Source: Drosophila pseudoobscura
Lineage: Eukaryota > Arthropoda > Insecta > Diptera > Drosophilidae
Assembly (NCBI RefSeq): GCF_009870125.1
Contig: NC_046680.1
Span: 15,953,501-16,017,500, forward strand
DNA length: 64,000 nucleotides
Direction: 5' to 3'
Shown here: piece after piece, positions 13,855 through 27,110 of the stretch
Layout: every line of letters begins with the position of its first letter
Numbering within the stretch: the stretch's first letter is position 1
Notes under the pieces: model-generated
Seen by the model: only the letters and a program-made list of their open reading frames with translations
What the model was told of the DNA's origin: nothing
Databases searched by the model: none
Program-made: the position numbers and the translations under genes

Positions 13855-14600
13855 CTACGTTAGAGGCTGAGCTGTTGCTGTTGGCTTGTCTTTTCGTATG
13901 TTCGGGACGCGAGACGCGAGCTGAGAGCCCCCGGGTACTTGTTGCTCTTGCTGGACCCCGACCTGGACGAGAGCCAACAGCAGCGACTGCGGCAGGGGCG
14001 GCGGTGGGGGCAGGGGCAGCCAGAAAATTGAAACGCGATTAGGGGGAAACCGAACAACAGAAACAGGCGAAAAGGTACACAAAAAAGATGCAGAGCCACA
14101 AAACACCAAACGAAAACAATGCCAGAAAAAATCAACATGCACACACTGACACCAAGAATATGTATCTTGAAACTGGTTTAAGATTTGTTGGGGATTTGTT
14201 CACTTGGCTGTGGGGCGCGTGTAGGTATAGCGTATCTATCTATCCGTGTTAGCGTGACTGTGCTTGTATGTACTTTCCAATAACAAACTCAGCTTCTTGT
14301 TTAACTCTTCAATCTTCAATAACACACGGATATCATTTCCATATATATTCTTCACTCGCTCTGCGCCCTGCGAGAACAAACTGTTGCGCCTCTGTGTGGG
14401 GGGCAGGCAGAGCCGATACGCAGATGAACAAAAGGATGCTCGTGCACTAGATACCGCACTTGTCACTACTATTATATATTATAGTATATTTTATAATGTA
14501 AACTAAGTGGATATTTTGTATTCAAAAACTACCGGCACTCACAAAAGCCAATCGCTGTTTCAAAAACCGACAGCGGAGCGCGATCCGAAAGATACAACAG
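13748..14600 (-). other. candidate 5' exon (UTR) of a leftward gene
   Basis: Inference. Two minus-strand copies of the motif-1 core promoter lie just upstream, at 14601-14610 and 14651-14660. A strong minus-strand splice donor (AAAG followed by GTAAGC) falls at about 13747. Between them are only short, low-complexity minus-strand frames, so the exon would be untranslated or nearly so. The rest of the transcript would lie left of the window, giving a first intron of more than 13.7 kb. From memory the long-intron zinc-finger gene schnurri maps near Taf5 in D. melanogaster and would be a candidate, but no sequence here confirms that. Confidence 0.33.
13823..13850. repeat. 28-base poly-G run
   Basis: An uninterrupted run of 28 G, exceptionally long for a fly genome. 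It may be real or a sequencing or assembly artefact. On the minus strand it would lie as poly-C in the candidate 5' exon. Confidence 0.9.
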
Positions 14601-14660
14601 CAGTGTGACCACAGAGCCAAACCAATTATTTTTTTATTTTTATTTAGAGACAGTGTGACC
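14601..14660 (-). promoter_or_regulatory. tandem motif-1 core promoter, minus orientation
   Basis: CAGTGTGACC occurs at 14601-14610 and again at 14651-14660. Both are the reverse complement of Ohler motif 1 (YGGTCACACTR), which marks non-TATA housekeeping promoters in Drosophila. Orientation predicts leftward transcription. Confidence 0.5.
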
Positions 14661-15022
14661 GTTTCGAAATAGCTACAACGCTATTATGAGTAGAGACAAA
14701 ATGAGCTAAAGCGTTTTAGTATTTCAAAAATCGAATCAACGGATTAAATTTTGTAATTTATTAATTTGAAGCAAATCCAAGATATTAACGAGACCTTCAA
14801 AAGAAAAGATCAAGACTTATTAAGTTAAATTGAATGGTCCAATGTTCAATGATTTATATGCCCCATGAAAAAGATTGTCTAACATAATGTTCTGGACCAG
14901 AGCGATTGAAATAAACATTAATTTTATTTAGAGCCACTTTATTTTAATTTCCTTTTTTCTGGTTTATTTTAATAATAATTCACAATGATTTTTGTATTGA
15001 TTCTACACACTGGCCGCCACAT

Positions 15023-15364
15023 CTATGTACCCCGATATGTGGAGTATCCATAGGGATTAAGTAGCAAAGGAATGTGATAGTTTTGATTTTCACTACAGTC
15101 CACAATGATATCTATAGCTGGATACAGTGTTTTTACATTGCGCTCTGCGAAGTAGGATCCCACATGAAACGTTAGCTTGTAGACTCCGCTGGGAAACTCC
15201 CCGGCCTCCAAAAGTTGACAACGACCGTCTGCATTGGTTTGGGCTGCTCGGAGGGATCTCCACTCTTGAATCTCATCCAGGACAGAAATCGTTACTCTAA
15301 CACTTGCGGCAGCCTTTCCTACCGAAGTATCAAGTACGTGTGTGGAAAATTTACGTCCGTCCAT
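15023..15364 (-). CDS. 5-hydroxyisourate hydrolase (transthyretin-like)
   Basis: A transthyretin-related enzyme that hydrolyses 5-hydroxyisourate to OHCU in urate breakdown, just after urate oxidase. From the ATG at 15364 the product is 113 aa, the normal size. It has the N-terminal signature STHVLDTSVGK (the active-site His region) and the C-terminal YHIPLLL and YGYSTYRG block. The usual tail is YRGS; this protein ends YRGT. The frame stays open upstream of the ATG, and a possible acceptor (TTTATCTTTAG) lies near 15430, so an upstream coding exon cannot be excluded. I chose 15364 because family homology starts just after it. It would match D. melanogaster CG30016 if I recall correctly. No C-terminal peroxisome signal is visible. 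Confidence 0.85.
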   Translation of the reverse strand: MDGRKFSTHVLDTSVGKAAASVRVTISVLDEIQEWRSLRAAQTNADGRCQLLEAGEFPSGVYKLTFHVGSYFAERNVKTLYPAIDIIVDCSENQNYHIPLLLNPYGYSTYRGT

Positions 15365-16080
15365 TGCGACTGAATGCCGCGTTCGTACAAAAGTCACTGC
15401 TACGCTGATCTCGCGCCAAGTACTGCTAAAGATAAAGAATTTCAGTGAACAATAAACAATACCAACACATATGTTATACTAGCAGTTTATCTAAATCTTT
15501 GAGTGCATTTTTGCATAAGGTTAGGAAAGATAAAGATATTTATTTTGTAACCATAAACTTTGTAACTACAAGTACCATTTGTTGCTTTGGCAACAACAGA
15601 ATTCAAAGCCGTACAATGTAGAGCGGTCCTATTTTTATAGGATTTGAATAGGGTATACTTGTTTACAGTTTTAGTCGGTATATTCGATTTGAGGAGGAAA
15701 TGGAAGTAACACACAAAAGGAAACGTTTCCGACCCGACAAAGTATATGCATATATTCTTTGTCAGCATCAATAGTCAATAAAGATATGTCTCTATGTCCG
15801 TCTGCATCAAAAAAAATGTATCTATTATTTAAAAAAAAAATCCATAGCCGTCAAAGGCTATCTCTGTTCTTTCCAATGGTGTCCATTAACGGAGAACGAT
15901 TAACCCATTGTGGACCAAGGGTTTATTTTAATATTACACCGAAAATAATGCCAATTTAATCATTTTAGTTTAAGCGCAGTTCAGGAGATACAAATCGTTG
16001 TTTTTTAAAGCTCAGAGGAAAGCTGGAATGGATCTAAAAAAAGAATTTACAATCAGCCATTTTTACCGCCATTGACTGTT

Positions 16081-16118
16081 TAAATAGAGGGGGCTTAAGT
16101 GTGCTAAGTTAGTTATCG
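16081..16118. repeat. dispersed short repeat R2, copy 1
   Basis: Contains GAGGGGGCTTAAGTGTGCTAAG followed by TTAGTTATCG in close spacing, directly upstream of nclb. The same block occurs at 44785-44828 and, reversed, at 48041-48078. Always in promoter-like DNA. Confidence 0.6.
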
Positions 16119-16186
16119 AACTGATCTGCACGTGTTGTTCGTTTGGCGTGGATTTCAGTTTCAAACAATTTCAATTTTCAATTAGA

Positions 16187-17563
16187 ATGGCTGAGGAAGG
16201 ACCACCCGAGGCAAGCATTGACTTTGTGCCCGCGTTGTGCTTTGTGCCGCGCGGCGTTGCCAAGGATCGACCCGATAAGATTGTGCTGACCCAAGGCGAG
16301 TTGGCTAGAATCATCGGCGCCACGCAGCAGGAGCTGGAAGAGGACAGTGATGATGAAGGGGATGAGACGGCAGATGCTGGCGCCGGCATGGACGTGGACG
16401 ATGACAATGACGATGCCAACAGCGAGAATCGCAATCCCCAGGACGAGTTTGACTTCAATGCGTATGACAACGAGGAGAACGCGACGGTCACAAGTTTGGC
16501 CAACATAGTAGATGCCGGTGAGCAGGTGCCCGATGAAGACGAAGACTCTGAAGCTGAGGACGAGGTTATCAAGCCCAGTGACAACTTGATTCTCGTGGGT
16601 CATGTCCAGGACGACGCCGCCTCCATGGAGGTGTGGGTGTTCAATCAGGAGGAGGAGGCTCTCTACACCCACCACGACTTCCTGTTGCCGAGCTTTCCAC
16701 TCTGTATCGAGTGGATGAACCACGATGCAGGCAGCGACAAGGCCGGCAACATGTGCGCCATTGGATGCATGGACCCGATCATAACGGTGTGGGACTTGGA
16801 TATTCAGGACTCCATTGAGCCCACTTTTAAGCTGGGCTCCAAGGGCAGTCGCAAACACCAGAAGGAGCAGTATGGCCACAAAGATGCCGTTCTGGATCTC
16901 TCGTGGAACCGTAACTTCGAGCACATCCTGGCCAGTGGCTCAGTCGATCGGACGTTGATTCTCTGGGATATGGATGAGGGACAACCGCACACTACCATCA
17001 CCGCTTTTGAGGAAAAAGTCCAGTCGCTAGAGTTCCACCCCACAGAGGCTCAGAGCATTCTAACCGGATGTTCTGACGGCTTTGTGCGACTTTTCGATTG
17101 CCGCGACGCTGATGCCGTGAACTCGTCCAGCATCCAATGGAAAGTGGACGGCGAGGTGGAGAAGGTTCTCTGGCACCCGACTCAAACCGACTACTTCATC
17201 ATAGGCACCAACGACGGTAGTCTCCACTATGCCGATAAGCGCACACCCAACCAAATCCTGTGGTCCGTGAAAGCCCACAGCGAGGAAATCTCCGGAGTGT
17301 GCTTCAACAGCCAAATGCCCAATCTGCTCACCTCCACCTCCACTGAGGGCACTCTGAAAGTCTGGAACTTCAACGGCACCGAGGCGAAGCACGTCTACGA
17401 GCACGAGTTCAACATGGGTCGTCTGCAGTGCATGCGTCAGTGCCCGGAAGATCCCTACACGCTGGCATTCGGTGGGGAGAAGCCTCCTCGGTGTGCAATC
17501 TACAACATAAAGAACTCGGTAGCAGTGCGTCGGACATTTGGTATTGAAGATTCAGAGGCGTAG
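16187..17563 (+). CDS. nclb: PWP1 homologue, WD40 nucleolar/chromatin protein
   Basis: Single-exon gene, 458 aa from the ATG at 16187 (MAEEGPP). An upstream GTG-initiated extension exists but is not a credible start. The N-terminal third is strongly acidic, with runs of D and E. It is followed by WD40 repeats: GHKDAVLDLSWN, SGSVDRTLILWD, VKAHSEEISGVCF and STEGTLKVWNF are clear blades. Length and layout fit PWP1 (periodic tryptophan protein 1). In Drosophila this is no child left behind (nclb, CG6751), a chromatin-bound factor linked to rRNA gene expression, growth and germline stem cell maintenance. It is transcribed toward Taf5; the two stops are about 310 bp apart. An AATAAA lies at about 17756. 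Confidence 0.93.
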   Translation: MAEEGPPEASIDFVPALCFVPRGVAKDRPDKIVLTQGELARIIGATQQELEEDSDDEGDETADAGAGMDVDDDNDDANSENRNPQDEFDFNAYDNEENATVTSLANIVDAGEQVPDEDEDSEAEDEVIKPSDNLILVGHVQDDAASMEVWVFNQEEEALYTHHDFLLPSFPLCIEWMNHDAGSDKAGNMCAIGCMDPIITVWDLDIQDSIEPTFKLGSKGSRKHQKEQYGHKDAVLDLSWNRNFEHILASGSVDRTLILWDMDEGQPHTTITAFEEKVQSLEFHPTEAQSILTGCSDGFVRLFDCRDADAVNSSSIQWKVDGEVEKVLWHPTQTDYFIIGTNDGSLHYADKRTPNQILWSVKAHSEEISGVCFNSQMPNLLTSTSTEGTLKVWNFNGTEAKHVYEHEFNMGRLQCMRQCPEDPYTLAFGGEKPPRCAIYNIKNSVAVRRTFGIEDSEA

Positions 17564-17872
17564 GATTCCTGGCGTAGTGGCGTATTCATTGAATGTATAT
17601 GCTGATGTTTTGTATTCACGATTTAAGAACATTTAATAACTATATATGGATATTATGTAAGGATCCAAAACGTATCAGTCGTTTAACCTTTAGCCTTATC
17701 CAAAATAGAGTAGAAATGTACAGAATTGACATTTATTATATATGTATGTAGATCAAATAAATCAGGTTGGTTTTAATTTGATAATCAGACACTTGCTAAC
17801 TTTATAATATGGTAAAACATCATCTGAATCCTTAAGCCTACGTTACGTATATTTAATAAACTAAACTGCGGC
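17564..17872. other. convergent 3' region of nclb and Taf5
   Basis: AT-rich, with AATAAA-type signals for both directions (AATAAA near 17756 on plus, TTTATT near 17732 for minus). The two 3' UTRs probably overlap. No gene seen. Confidence 0.6.
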
Positions 17873-19981
17873 CTAACTCTTGAAGAGTCCCACGCACATG
17901 AGGAGATTGCGGCGCGTGAAATGAAGGGTGACAAAGGGGGAGTTCTTGCTGGGGAACGTGCGCAACAGGTAGACGTCCTCATCGTTCTCATCCTGATGGT
18001 GCGACACCGTAATGTGATTGCTGATGTAGTCATCGGTGACCTTGTGGAAGTCCCAGAGGGTCAGGTTGTTGTCCAGGCCAGCGGCTGCCAGAAGAGTTCC
18101 ATCGCGGCTGAAGGTTATCGTCGTTACGGTGCTGGTGTGTCTCAGTAAGGTGGTCACGAGGGAACCATTCGACAAGTCCCAGATTATGATGTTGTTGTCG
18201 GTGGAACCAGAGGCTAAATAGCGTCCACAGGTGGAGAAAGCAAGGGCACTGACAGATCCCTTGTGACCCGTCATTAGACGCACCGACTGGCCCGTCAAGT
18301 TGTCCCAGAGCCGCACAGTCCGATCACTGGAGCCAGTGGCCACGTAATTTGAATTTGGATGAAACTGGACGCAGTCCACGTCTGATAGGTGGCCAACGAA
18401 GACTCTGAGGGCCTGATTGGAGTCTGTCGACCACAAACGAGCCGTTTTGTCGTAAGAGCATGACACAAAGTAATATCCATGCGGGGCAAATCGAACATCC
18501 CAGACGGGGTAGACGTGACCGCGGTAGGTCACAACACAGGACCACGTGAGAAGAGACCACAATCGTATGGTGCTGTCTTCGGAGCACGATAGGAGCAGGT
18601 TCATTTCGGGCGCAAAGGCACAGCGATAGACAGGCCCTGTGTGACCCAGGAAGTTCCTTGTTGTTTCCCCACTCCGGTCGTCCAGCATGCGTACATTAAT
18701 ATCCGCAGACTCCTTGTCGAGCTCCCTCAGAGCATCGGCTTCCTTGAGGGTGCGCAGCTTGGCGGGCGTCAGGGACCATATCCTGATACTGGAGTCTGCA
18801 AATCCGCAGGCCACCATTGTGGAATCCTCTGAGATCTCGGCACAAGTGACGCCTTGTTGGGAGTTAAGTACCGTGTAGAACACTGCGGAGGGAAGCTGGT
18901 CTCTGCCGAGGGCCATGCGTTTGCTGGCTTCCCTCAGGGCCTTTAGCTTAAGCAGCTTATCAGAGTCCTTGAGCTCAGGCAAGGGTATCCTATCTATGGA
19001 AGGAGCGTTGGGGTCCGACTTGGATTTCTTGGACAGCAGCGGATCCTTTTTGGGCTTTTTCTTCTTCGGGCGATCTGGAACATCCGGATCATCGTCTTCC
19101 TCTTCTGGAGCCGGAGCTGGCGTGGTCAGCGTTTGAAAGTCCACTTCCTTGAGCAGGCCATAGTACACCCTCATCTTGTTGTCTTGCCTCTTGGCCTCTC
19201 CGATGTGGGAGCCTGCTGTGGCAACGCATTGCAGCTTGTTTCGAGCCATGCCTTCATATGTATCGAAATGTAAATACTTGGCCACGATATCTGCCACTAC
19301 CTCCTGCCTGCGGTCCTGGATGTGACGCTTGAACAGCGAATGGGAGTCCCTGGACATCCGAATGACAAACTTATCCATTTCCATAGCAACGACCAGATCG
19401 TTATCCAGCAGCTCCTCCGGTTTGGTCAGCAGCAGCAAGTTGAAAAGCCCCTCTATGTAGTAGCCGTCGAGATCGGATTTGTACTTCTCGATGAACGCGC
19501 GTGCCTTTTCCTTTTGTCCGATGGCGAGCATCTTGAAATAGATTTGCACCAATATGGGATACAATACCATAGACAGCTCATGCTTATATATGTCCAACGA
19601 ATCCTCCACGAATGAGCGCAGATCTTCGTAGGCCTGCTCGTGCTGCTGGGCGTCGAAGCTGTCGTCTCCAATGAATTTGGCCAATGCCTCAGCCGCATTG
19701 GCCTCAGTCACCGCCGTCTGCTTTGTTTCCACCGGAGCAGGCCGCGGCGGCTCTTTCTCCCCCTCGCCCAGCCCCAAAGCAGCGCCGAGTACCTGCTGTA
19801 CATCTGTTTCGCTGATTGCCGACAGATCCGCAGCGCTCACATTGGCCTCTTGGCAGAGCAGCTCCTCTGTGCTCTTCAGTTGGTACTTTTTTAGAAGTTT
19901 CAGGAGACAGAGCAGCTCGCGCTTGTCTTGGGAGCGTTGGATGCCGTTTCCACCATTTGTGTTGCTCATTTCTAGGCTCAT
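17873..19981 (-). CDS. Taf5: TFIID subunit TAF5
   Basis: Intronless frame of 702 aa, close to the known fly protein. TAF5 is a scaffold of the TFIID core that binds histone-fold TAFs in polymerase II initiation. The N-terminus has a short LisH-like helical segment (about 20-50). The TAF5 NTD2 domain covers about 95-235, with YEDLRSFVEDSLDIYKHEL at its start. A charged linker rich in D, E and K follows (about 285-330), then a seven-bladed C-terminal WD40 propeller with textbook blades such as GHTGPVYRCAF, GHVYPVWDVRF, GHLSDVDCVQFHP and GHKGSVSALAFS, each ending in RLW or IIW. ATG at 19981 gives MSLEMSNTN; a second Met at residue 5 is possible. The 5' end faces the Pex6 promoter region. Confidence 0.96.
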   Translation of the reverse strand: MSLEMSNTNGGNGIQRSQDKRELLCLLKLLKKYQLKSTEELLCQEANVSAADLSAISETDVQQVLGAALGLGEGEKEPPRPAPVETKQTAVTEANAAEALAKFIGDDSFDAQQHEQAYEDLRSFVEDSLDIYKHELSMVLYPILVQIYFKMLAIGQKEKARAFIEKYKSDLDGYYIEGLFNLLLLTKPEELLDNDLVVAMEMDKFVIRMSRDSHSLFKRHIQDRRQEVVADIVAKYLHFDTYEGMARNKLQCVATAGSHIGEAKRQDNKMRVYYGLLKEVDFQTLTTPAPAPEEEDDDPDVPDRPKKKKPKKDPLLSKKSKSDPNAPSIDRIPLPELKDSDKLLKLKALREASKRMALGRDQLPSAVFYTVLNSQQGVTCAEISEDSTMVACGFADSSIRIWSLTPAKLRTLKEADALRELDKESADINVRMLDDRSGETTRNFLGHTGPVYRCAFAPEMNLLLSCSEDSTIRLWSLLTWSCVVTYRGHVYPVWDVRFAPHGYYFVSCSYDKTARLWSTDSNQALRVFVGHLSDVDCVQFHPNSNYVATGSSDRTVRLWDNLTGQSVRLMTGHKGSVSALAFSTCGRYLASGSTDNNIIIWDLSNGSLVTTLLRHTSTVTTITFSRDGTLLAAAGLDNNLTLWDFHKVTDDYISNHITVSHHQDENDEDVYLLRTFPSKNSPFVTLHFTRRNLLMCVGLFKS

Positions 19982-20439
19982 TTAAAAAAAAAATTGAATT
20001 TTTTACGCTTCTGTACTATTTTGTTTTGCCGAGTCTGCAGAGTTGCCAGACAGCACTCTCAACCGATAACATCCATATTATCGGTGGTGCCAATTTACGG
20101 TATTTTTGTATTGCGCGGATTGAGCATTTTGCAAAATACCCTGGGAAATGGATGTTATAGAACTGAGAAAATGTTTGTCGTCTAATTCCAATAAAGGCCA
20201 AAACTAGTCAGTTTCTGTTTTAAAGGTATTTCAAGGATACTTTGAAGGTTTTGGTCTTCTTACAGAAACCAAGAATGGGTATCGAGATCGAGCTATATTT
20301 ACAAGACCCTAATCATATGCATTAATATGTCCCAAACATTACAATCTGAAATCATTTTTATATTAATTACGTTTTAAAACAGCTTGGAAACCAGTTTCTT
20401 CATATATATCAACGAAATAGGGTGTAGCTGAACCCAAAC

Positions 20440-20940
20440 TCCGGTTGGAGTGACATTTCATACTCACTTACGTTGCCACTGTTTTATTGTTGACCTTTTT
20501 TGCTTAAACCTTGTTTTCTACACTATACAATAAAAGAGAGTACTTAAAAGTATTCAATCAGGTAGAAAATGTATTCATTAATGGCCTAAAATTATGTGGG
20601 CAGAGCTAATGGTTTTAGTTAGGAAGCATTATTCAACGGAATAAAGAAATTGAACAATTGGAACGATTTTTCTCTTCGGTTTATTACGTTTCATTTGTTT
20701 GGCCTTTTTCGCTAAAGCCTTTTTTAAGCAAAATCCAATCAAAGCAATTATTTAAATTAAGCCAATCAAGTAGAAAATTGATTCATCAATCTTATTAAAG
20801 AGTCTGGAAATGGCTAAATGTTCTATATAGCTGGGAATATTCGACGAAAGATCAAAAACAGGGAATTTGTAACATAGAACTTGAATTCGTCAGTATATTT
20901 ACGGTATATTTTTTAAATAAGACGGTATATTTTATCGATA
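20440..20940 (-). repeat. dispersed AT-rich repeat R1, two partial units
   Basis: Read on the minus strand it aligns with the copies at 47.2, 47.8 and 48.3 kb. In order it has GTAAATATACTGACGAATTC, TTTTTGAT then TTTCGTCGAATATT, AGCTATATAGAACA, GAATCAATTTTCTACTTGA, then a second partial unit with CCGTTGAATAAT, GCCCACATAATTTTA and GAATACATTTTCTACCTGA. The end has AAGGTTTAAGCAAAAAAGGT, matching the 47.36-kb copy. No coding capacity; family unclassified (MITE-like or Helitron/INE-1-derived are possible). Confidence 0.65.
20890..20940 (+). promoter_or_regulatory. motif-6 cluster plus DRE upstream of Pex6
   Basis: Three motif-6-like words (CAGTATATTT, CGGTATATTT, CGGTATATTT) end in TATCGATA at 20933-20940, 254 bp before the Pex6 ATG. 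Fits a DREF-type housekeeping promoter. Confidence 0.5.
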
Positions 20941-21193
20941 AGTCCACTGATTATAAGAGAAAATGAAGAGGAGAGTAATAATAAAAAAGGTAAAAATAAG
21001 CGTTAAATGATAATAAATCGTAAAGTACTAAGCGTAATAAGCTTTTTTGGTACGAGAGCCTAACTGTCAATTGCTTATTTTAGTGTATCTGTGTGCTGTC
21101 CTTCCTCCAACTCCTTGAACTTTGACTCTCCGATCCACGGTATCTAACCCTTGCACCTGTAGATTGTATTGTGTTTGTCTCTGTTTGGTAAAA

Positions 21194-24067
<2,874 letters not shown>

Positions 24068-24570
24068 TGGCCTGCCTATAGATCGTTATCTAGGTGTAGC
24101 AATTGGTTGTTCTAGATTTTTAAATTATTTTTGAATAAAACTGTTGATAGTTCTACAAGCCAAGGGGTATTGGCTCTTTCTTCTTCATTCCATGCTCCAC
24201 TTTGAACCAATTTAAAGTATATAAAAGGTACGTGATAGCATTTAACCTTGGCCTTGCTAAACGAAAGTGGACACAACACCAGTGCCTGATCATCTACTGC
24301 AACCCCCCATGTAGAGTCTGGGAAACTACGTCGTCTGATTCGGTCTTGCCTTCGTTTGTGGAGGAGAGGGTCAGGTGTCTGTTATCAGTTGTTCCCTGGC
24401 AGACAGCGCGCTTATCGCTATGTGGGTTTATGGACCCATCCGAGGGGAAGCTGTTGATGCCCGTCTTTAATCTGCGGTGGATTCAGTTTGACTCTGGGCG
24501 GTGCGTCGAGAAGTGCTAACGAAAATTGTACACCATTTCCATTCACTTGTTACGTAACTTGACTGCGGAC
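24068..24570. other. Pex6-oxidase intergenic region
   Basis: About 500 bp with an AATAAA near 24134 (Pex6 3' end). A 105-aa plus-strand frame here has no family resemblance and is not called. Confidence 0.5.
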
Positions 24571-25735
24571 ATGGCGTTGGTGTGTGTGGAGGACTTTGAG
24601 AAGAAGGCAGCAGGGAAGCTGGAAAAAAATGCACTGGACTACTACAGAAGCGGGGCAGGGGAGCAGTTTACACTGGGGCTAAATCGTGAGGCCTTCCGAA
24701 GACTACGCCTCCGTCCCCGGTGCCTGAGAGACGTTTCCCGCCTGGACATTAGCTGTCCGATCTTTGGAGAGCAAATGAAATGGCCACTTGGCATTGCACC
24801 GACTGCAATGCAGAAAATGGCTCATTCAGATGGCGAAGTGGGCAATGCAAGAGCTGCCGGAAAAGCCGGATCCATATTTATTCTCAGCACCCTCTCGACC
24901 ACATCGCTGGAGGACTTGGCCGCCGGCGCGCCCGACACCTGCAAATGGTTCCAGTTGTACATCTACAAAGACCGGTAGGCATAGATCCTTTCAAAGCCCT
25001 CATATCTGAACAGTCCTGCCTTCTCTTTTTGATTACAGCACAATTACTGAGAAACTGGTACGCCGTGCGGAGAAGGCTAACTTTAAGGCTCTTGTCCTGA
25101 CCATTGATGCCCCAATCTTCGGACATCGCCGTGCCGATGTTCGCAATAACTTCAGCTTACCATCCCACTTGACTTTGGCCAATTTCCAGGGTGTGAAGGC
25201 CACCGGCGTGGCCAGTACTTCAATGGGCGCCTCTGGCATCAATGAGTACGTGTCCAGCCAGTTCGATCCCACTATAACCTGGCAGGATATCAAGTGGCTG
25301 AAGAGCATTACTCACCTGCCCATCGTCGTAAAGGGTATTTTGACTGCAGAGGACGCTGTGCTCGCCAAAGAGTTTGGCTGCGCCGGGATCATCGTGTCCA
25401 ATCATGGAGCCCGCCAAATAGACACAGTCCCTGCCTCGATAGAGGCCCTTCCCGAAGTGGCGAAGGCTGTGGGCAATGACCTGCTGGTTATGCTGGATGG
25501 GGGCATCATGCAGGGTAATGATATCTTCAAAGCCCTAGCTCTGGGAGCCAAGACTGTCTTTGTCGGTCGCCCTGCCGTCTGGGGTCTAGCGTACAACGGA
25601 CAGAAGGGTGTTGAGGAAATGTTGGGTGTACTCAGAAAGGACTTCGAGATCACAATGGCATTGATCGGCTGCCAAACACTGAAAGATATTAAATCGTCGA
25701 TGGTGGTGCATGAGTCGCTATATTCAAAGCTTTGA
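24571..25735 (+). CDS. 2-hydroxyacid (glycolate) oxidase, peroxisomal
   Basis: FMN-dependent alpha-hydroxyacid oxidase of the HAO1 family, oxidising glycolate or other 2-hydroxyacids to 2-oxoacids and H2O2. Exons 24571-24974 and 25039-25735 with a 64-bp phase-2 intron; 366 aa, the normal length. Family blocks: PLGIAPTAMQKMAH, STLSTTSLEDLA, WFQLYIYKDR (active-site Tyr), VLTIDAP, VVKGILTAEDA (active-site Lys) and IIVSNHGARQID (catalytic His and Arg), then the phosphate-binding DGGIMQGNDIFKALALGA. The last three residues are SKL, a canonical PTS1 peroxisome signal, so location is well supported. I recall the orthologue as CG18003. The Pex6 gene, needed to import such proteins, is its direct upstream neighbour on the same strand. 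Confidence 0.95.
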
Positions 25736-26044
25736 GAATGGAAACCAAACCTAGAGCCTTTAATAAAAAGTCCAGAAAAAATTCGGTTTTAAATAAATCA
25801 CAACTAGAAAGAATAGAAAGAAAAGTATATTTACACATTCGAAAGGTTTCAAGGACTTCGCAAATAGCTGTATACCAGTTAATTCGGTTGAGTTTTTGTT
25901 CAAATATGTATATTTTCACAACCGATAGCCGATATATATGAATCGATAAGTAATATTATCGTTGCCTAACCTATCGTTGCGCTCCCATCTCTGTGGTATA
26001 AGGAAAATTACATTAACAAACACAAATTGCATTAAAAAAATAAC
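25736..26044. other. intergenic: oxidase 3' end and INO80E-like promoter
   Basis: About 310 bp, AT-rich. AATCGATA (DRE-like) at 25941-25948 lies about 100 bp before the next ATG. No gene. Confidence 0.5.
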
Positions 26045-27058
26045 ATGCTTGAGGGTTGGTACTGTCGATCCCTTGCCAATCAAGAGGAGGGCGCTGTTAA
26101 GGACGAGCCTCATCAGCAGGAGAGCGATGAGGAACAGCCCTCGCGGAACATTGGCCATGCGAACGCCAGGGGAGCACCAGAAAGTTCATCTTCAGCGTCT
26201 GCAGGAACGGGGAATAATGCGAGTGCCGTAGATTACAAGGATCGTTACAAGAACTTGAAGCGAAAACTGAAGTTTCTCATTTATGTAAGGGATCGGCGAG
26301 AGTTTTTCCCACGGAATATCATTATATTATATTGTTATGTGCCTGCAGGAAAACGAGTACTTTCAGGATTTGCTGCAGACGAATCAGCGGCGCTTACTAA
26401 AGGTGTCTCGAGACCGTACTTTCCTTCTTGATCGTTTGCTGCTGTACGAGCACCCCGCCAAGGACTCAAGTGACAGCGAGGCCACAGACAGCTCCGATTC
26501 GGAAACTGAACAGGCCACGCCATCCACGTCCACAGCAGCTGGAGGCTCGCAGACACCGAAGGAGACCATTCGAAAAAAGCACAAAGAAAAGGGAGCATCC
26601 GTTGCAACTGCAACTCCGCCTCACCTGCCAACGGTTGGTGCCACGCGTGGTCGCAGACGCAAAGTTTTGACTGGAGCGCTGTCCTCAAACCACGGACATC
26701 AGGCAGCCGGGAAACGGCAGCTGACGGCCACAGTACCTCCGTCTCAACAGCCGCTACTTTCAGCTGTCTCCCTAAGCACAGCTGAAATCACGCGTCAGTT
26801 GCAAGAGCGACGTCCGACGCCAATAGAACTTATGAGCCCAGAGTGTACTTCGGCCACTGTTCCCACAACAATGCTCAGCGATGAAAGCCCATCTAAATGG
26901 TAAATCTTGAACGATATTTAATTTGTTTCTATGAACTATTTTACTTGTATGCCTTTGCTAGCTATCCCAATGAAAGCTTGCACCATCTGATGGAGGACGA
27001 CTCACATTCACAAGAGGTAGCCGCTGAAGAGTGCGTTGCAATGGAGTACACCACTTAA
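26045..27058 (+). CDS. INO80 chromatin-remodelling complex subunit E-like
   Basis: Exons 26045-26284, 26349-26899 and 26962-27058 give 295 aa. The core YKNLKRKLKFLIY (end of exon 1) followed by ENEYFQDLL, then RRLLKVSRDRTFLLDRLLLYE, is nearly the human INO80E coiled-coil signature (residues about 68-120). Next comes an acidic serine tract with SSDSEATDSSDSETE, also as in INO80E. The remainder is low complexity with basic patches and a short acidic C-terminus. INO80E is a metazoan-specific subunit of the nuclear INO80 remodeller. The intron falls exactly between the two conserved blocks, so reading through it would break the domain. Convergent with Lsm11, only 52 bp between stops. I believe the fly gene is CG18004. 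Confidence 0.88.
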
Positions 27059-27110
27059 TATAAAAATACACATAGATAGCTATTGATAATTTCTACTAGT
27101 TGTCTTCATC

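Larger units (their letters stand above)
19982..21193. other. Taf5-Pex6 divergent intergenic region
   Basis: About 1.2 kb between divergent genes. No coding signal. It contains repeat R1 (20440-20940) and a DRE near the Pex6 side, plus a motif-6-like ACGGTATTTTTG near 20097 on the Taf5 side. Confidence 0.6.

Noticed and set aside
13855-14142. Overlapping plus and minus frames rich in Pro/Gly/Ala
   Set aside because: Low-complexity frames around the poly-G run; probably 5' UTR.
16148-16186. Upstream GTG extension of nclb
   Set aside because: No ATG; the family start is MAEEG-like at 16187.
16178-16924. 248-codon minus frame inside nclb
   Set aside because: Antisense shadow of the acidic nclb N-terminus.
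24202-24519. 105-codon plus frame between Pex6 and the oxidase
   Set aside because: No recognisable domain, lies in the short intergenic gap, no splice support.
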